From an uncultured Methylococcaceae bacterium (lineage in GTDB: Bacteria > Pseudomonadota > Gammaproteobacteria > Methylococcales > Methylomonadaceae), in assembly GCA_903873045.1 (NCBI GenBank), contig CAIQND010000278.1, forward strand, positions 1-5,894: a stretch of DNA of 5,894 bases, written 5' to 3'. Numbering within the stretch: the stretch's first letter is position 1; each line of letters opens with the position of its first letter. The position numbers and the translations under genes were made by a program. The notes below the pieces were generated by a model. The model saw only the letters and a program-made list of their open reading frames with translations, ran no database searches and was not told the origin of the DNA. Positions 4,245 through 5,894 of the stretch are shown here, piece after piece.

Positions 4245-5021
4245 ATGGCTACCGAAGTTCATGCCGCCGAAGGTGCAACCGGTTATATTATTCACCATTT
4301 AACACCGCTACATGTTGGCGAGGGTTTTTGGACGCTGCATCTTGATACCTTGTTTTTCTCAGCTGTTTTAGGTGGTTTGTTTCTCTGGTTTTTTAAGACC
4401 GCAGCAGACAAGGCAACTGCTGGAGTACCTGGGTTAGTGCAAAACTTTGCTGAAATGCTGATAGAATTTGTTGATAACCAAGTTAAAGATAGTTTTCATG
4501 GCAACAGTAAATTAATCGCGCCCTTGGCATTGACCATATTTTGCTGGGTATTTATGTGGAACTTTATGGATTTGTTTCCCGTTGATATTTTTCCGTTGGT
4601 TGGGTCGATGATGGGTATTGAGTACCTGCGAGTTGTGCCCAGTACGGATTTAAATGCGACATTTGCCATGTCTATTTCAGTATTCTGTTTGATTATTTTT
4701 TACAGCATCAAAATAAAAGGCCCTTGGGGCTTTGCCAAAGAGTTGATGTTTCAGCCTTTTGGCCCTTGGTTATTACCCTTCAACTTGCTGTTGAAGTTAG
4801 TAGAAGAAATTGCAAAACCCATCTCATTGGCGCTTCGTTTATTCGGAAACCTGTATGCGGGTGAGTTAATTTTTATTTTGATTGCCTTGCTGCCTTGGTA
4901 CCTTCAACCGGTATTAAGTTTTCCTTGGGCAATCTTTCACATTTTAATTATTACGCTTCAAGCTTTTATATTTATGGTATTGACTATTGTTTACCTGAGT
5001 ATGGCGCACGAAGATCATTAA
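4245..5021 (+). CDS. atpB: F1Fo ATP synthase subunit a
   Basis: This 258-residue membrane subunit forms the proton half-channels of Fo against the c-ring. All key residues seen in E. coli are present: R198 in LALRLFGNLYAGEL (R210 in E. coli), N202, E207 (E219), H232 (H245) and Q239 (Q252). The end FHILIITLQAFIFMVLTIVYLSMA is almost identical to E. coli. An N-terminal HHLTPLHVG (17-25) precedes the first helix (about 33-50); further helices follow at about 92-112, 138-155, 175-220 and 225-252. A GAGAGG ribosome site (4235-4240) lies four bases before the ATG. It sits between atpI and atpE in the standard proteobacterial order. No sodium-specific features were noted, so a proton enzyme is expected. 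Confidence 0.97.
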   Translation: MATEVHAAEGATGYIIHHLTPLHVGEGFWTLHLDTLFFSAVLGGLFLWFFKTAADKATAGVPGLVQNFAEMLIEFVDNQVKDSFHGNSKLIAPLALTIFCWVFMWNFMDLFPVDIFPLVGSMMGIEYLRVVPSTDLNATFAMSISVFCLIIFYSIKIKGPWGFAKELMFQPFGPWLLPFNLLLKLVEEIAKPISLALRLFGNLYAGELIFILIALLPWYLQPVLSFPWAIFHILIITLQAFIFMVLTIVYLSMAHEDH

Positions 5022-5065
5022 TTATTGTTTAACCATTTTTTATTACTTTTTTAATCGTTTGGAGG
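5022..5065 (+). promoter_or_regulatory. U-rich leader and strong ribosome site before atpE
   Basis: The atpB-atpE gap holds 39 bases (5022-5060), 25 of them T, followed by GGAGG (5061-5065) four bases before the atpE ATG. E. coli atpE is preceded by a U-rich translational enhancer that raises output of the multicopy c subunit; this gap looks like an equivalent. It has the best Shine-Dalgarno of the genes here. Confidence 0.5.
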
Positions 5066-5069
5066 TTTC

Positions 5070-5357
5070 ATGGAAATTGCAAAATTAATTGCTGACGTAC
5101 AAGGCATGACTGCTATTGCAGTAGGTCTGGTTCTGGGTATGGGCGCTTTAGGAACTGCGATAGGCTTTGGTCTGTTGGGTGGAAAATTCTTGGAAGGCGC
5201 TGCTCGTCAACCAGAAATGGTACCTATGCTGCAAGTAAAAATGTTTGTTGTTGCTGGTCTGTTGGATGCGGTAACAATGATTGGCGTTGGTTTGGCGTTG
5301 TTCTTTACTTTCGCAAACCCATTCCTGTCAGCTGTACAAGCTGCGGCTGCCGGTTAA
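5070..5357 (+). CDS. atpE: F1Fo ATP synthase subunit c
   Basis: This 95-residue proteolipid forms the rotating c-ring in the inner membrane. It has two helices (about 13-38 and 56-82) joined by the polar loop R46-Q47-P48, which contacts F1. The glycine-rich first helix (G23, G25, G28, G32, G34, G37, G38) packs the ring. The ion-binding carboxylate is D66 in AGLLDAVTMIGVG, equivalent to E. coli D61. An aspartate here, without the glutamate-and-glutamine pattern of sodium rings, points to protons. It is longer than E. coli c (79 residues), mainly by extra residues at the C-terminus (FLSAVQAAAAG). It follows atpB by 48 bp and precedes atpF by 39 bp. The strong ribosome site agrees with the need for many copies per enzyme. 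Confidence 0.97.
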   Translation: MEIAKLIADVQGMTAIAVGLVLGMGALGTAIGFGLLGGKFLEGAARQPEMVPMLQVKMFVVAGLLDAVTMIGVGLALFFTFANPFLSAVQAAAAG

Positions 5358-5396
5358 TTATACCGTCGTGTTAACTAGCAACAAGAGGAACGCATC

Positions 5397-5870
5397 GTGA
5401 GTATCAATGCCACTCTGATTGGGCAAATGATCACCTTTGCACTTCTGGTATGGTTTACCATGAAGTACATTTGGCCTCCCTTATTTGACTCTTTAGAAGA
5501 ACGTAAAAAGAAAATTGCCGATGGTTTGGCTGCTGCTGAAAGAGGTCAGGAAGAAATTATTCTGGCCGAGAAAAGAGCCAAGGGCGTTTTAAAAGAAGCT
5601 AAGGAACAGTCTTCAGAGATTGTTACCCTAGCTCAGAAACGTGCGAATGAAATTGTTGAAGAATCAAAAGACACCGCTAAAAAAGAAGGTGAGCGTTTGA
5701 TTATTGCAGCAAAAGCACAAATTGATCAAGAAATACAGCAGGCTAAAGAAGGTTTGCGTCAACAAGTGGCTGATTTGGCGTTAAGTGCTGCAGAACAGAT
5801 TCTGGGTGCAGAAATTGATAAAGCCAAGCACCAAGATATCGTTAGCAAAGTCTCAAATCAATTAGGATAG
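5397..5870 (+). CDS. atpF: F1Fo ATP synthase subunit b
   Basis: This 157-residue subunit is the peripheral stalk that holds F1 against rotation; two copies are expected per enzyme. A single N-terminal membrane helix (about 4-26) starts MSINATLIGQMITFALLVWF. R36 in SLEERKKKI matches the conserved R36 of E. coli b. A long charged, alanine-rich helical coiled coil follows (about 33-125). The C-terminal part that binds delta ends ADLALSAAEQILGAEID...NQLG. The length equals the E. coli protein (156) within one residue. The start is GTG 5397, preceded by AGAGGA (5384-5389). Only one b-type gene is seen, so a b2 homodimer rather than b/b' is likely. The atpH start codon lies 9 bases after the stop. 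Confidence 0.96.
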   Translation: MSINATLIGQMITFALLVWFTMKYIWPPLFDSLEERKKKIADGLAAAERGQEEIILAEKRAKGVLKEAKEQSSEIVTLAQKRANEIVEESKDTAKKEGERLIIAAKAQIDQEIQQAKEGLRQQVADLALSAAEQILGAEIDKAKHQDIVSKVSNQLG

Positions 5871-5878
5871 GCAGCATA

Positions 5879-5894
5879 ATGAGCGAACAGGCAA
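5879..5894 (+). CDS. atpH: start of ATP synthase subunit delta (partial)
   Basis: ATG 5879 opens MSEQA and runs off the window after five codons. AGGATAGG at the end of atpF (5864-5871) can serve as the ribosome site. The name rests on the conserved order atpI-B-E-F-H in proteobacteria and on the common MSE start of delta subunits, not on enough protein to recognise alone. Confidence 0.8.

Overview
This is chromosomal DNA from what is most likely a gammaproteobacterium of moderate to low GC. The a and c subunits of its ATP synthase read very close to the E. coli proteins, with the same key residues and a nearly identical end of subunit a. The dispersed palindromes at 3318-3538 are of a kind I associate, from memory only, with methanotrophs (Methylococcales) and other environmental bacteria. 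The genus cannot be fixed from this window. Every supported gene is on the + strand.

Region 1 (1-1322) is a compact redox- or metal-flavoured cassette. It holds a TetR/AcrR-family repressor, a DUF4242 small protein and a 59-residue YjdI-type iron-sulfur protein, closed by a strong intrinsic terminator. The same 12-bp operator-like motif (9 of 12 positions identical) lies on the promoter of the repressor gene and at the promoter of the two downstream genes. This suggests autoregulation plus control of the DUF4242-YjdI pair. The repressor mRNA may be leaderless.

Region 2 (1353-2624) is a complete O-acetylhomoserine sulfhydrylase (MetY-type PLP enzyme), whose start lies only about 30 bases beyond the terminator. 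Region 3 (2625-2817) is a gene-free gap with a 9-bp periodic repeat and a perfect 13-bp inverted repeat. Region 4 (2818-3258) encodes a DUF2721 membrane protein.

Region 5 (3259-3859) is a gap of about 600 bases. It contains a MITE-like palindromic element of about 208 bp, apparently with a second, 95-bp palindromic element inserted in it, each flanked by short direct repeats. It also holds the presumed main promoter of the ATP synthase operon. That promoter carries a perfect FNR/ANR consensus box (TTGAT-N4-ATCAA) just upstream of its -35.

Region 6 (3860-5894) is the start of the F1Fo ATP synthase operon: atpI, atpB (a), atpE (c), atpF (b) and the first bases of atpH (delta). The membrane Fo sector is complete here and the F1 genes should follow beyond the window. 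The most interesting observations are the FNR-type box on the atp promoter, the paired operators of the TetR/DUF4242/YjdI cassette, and the nested repeat elements.
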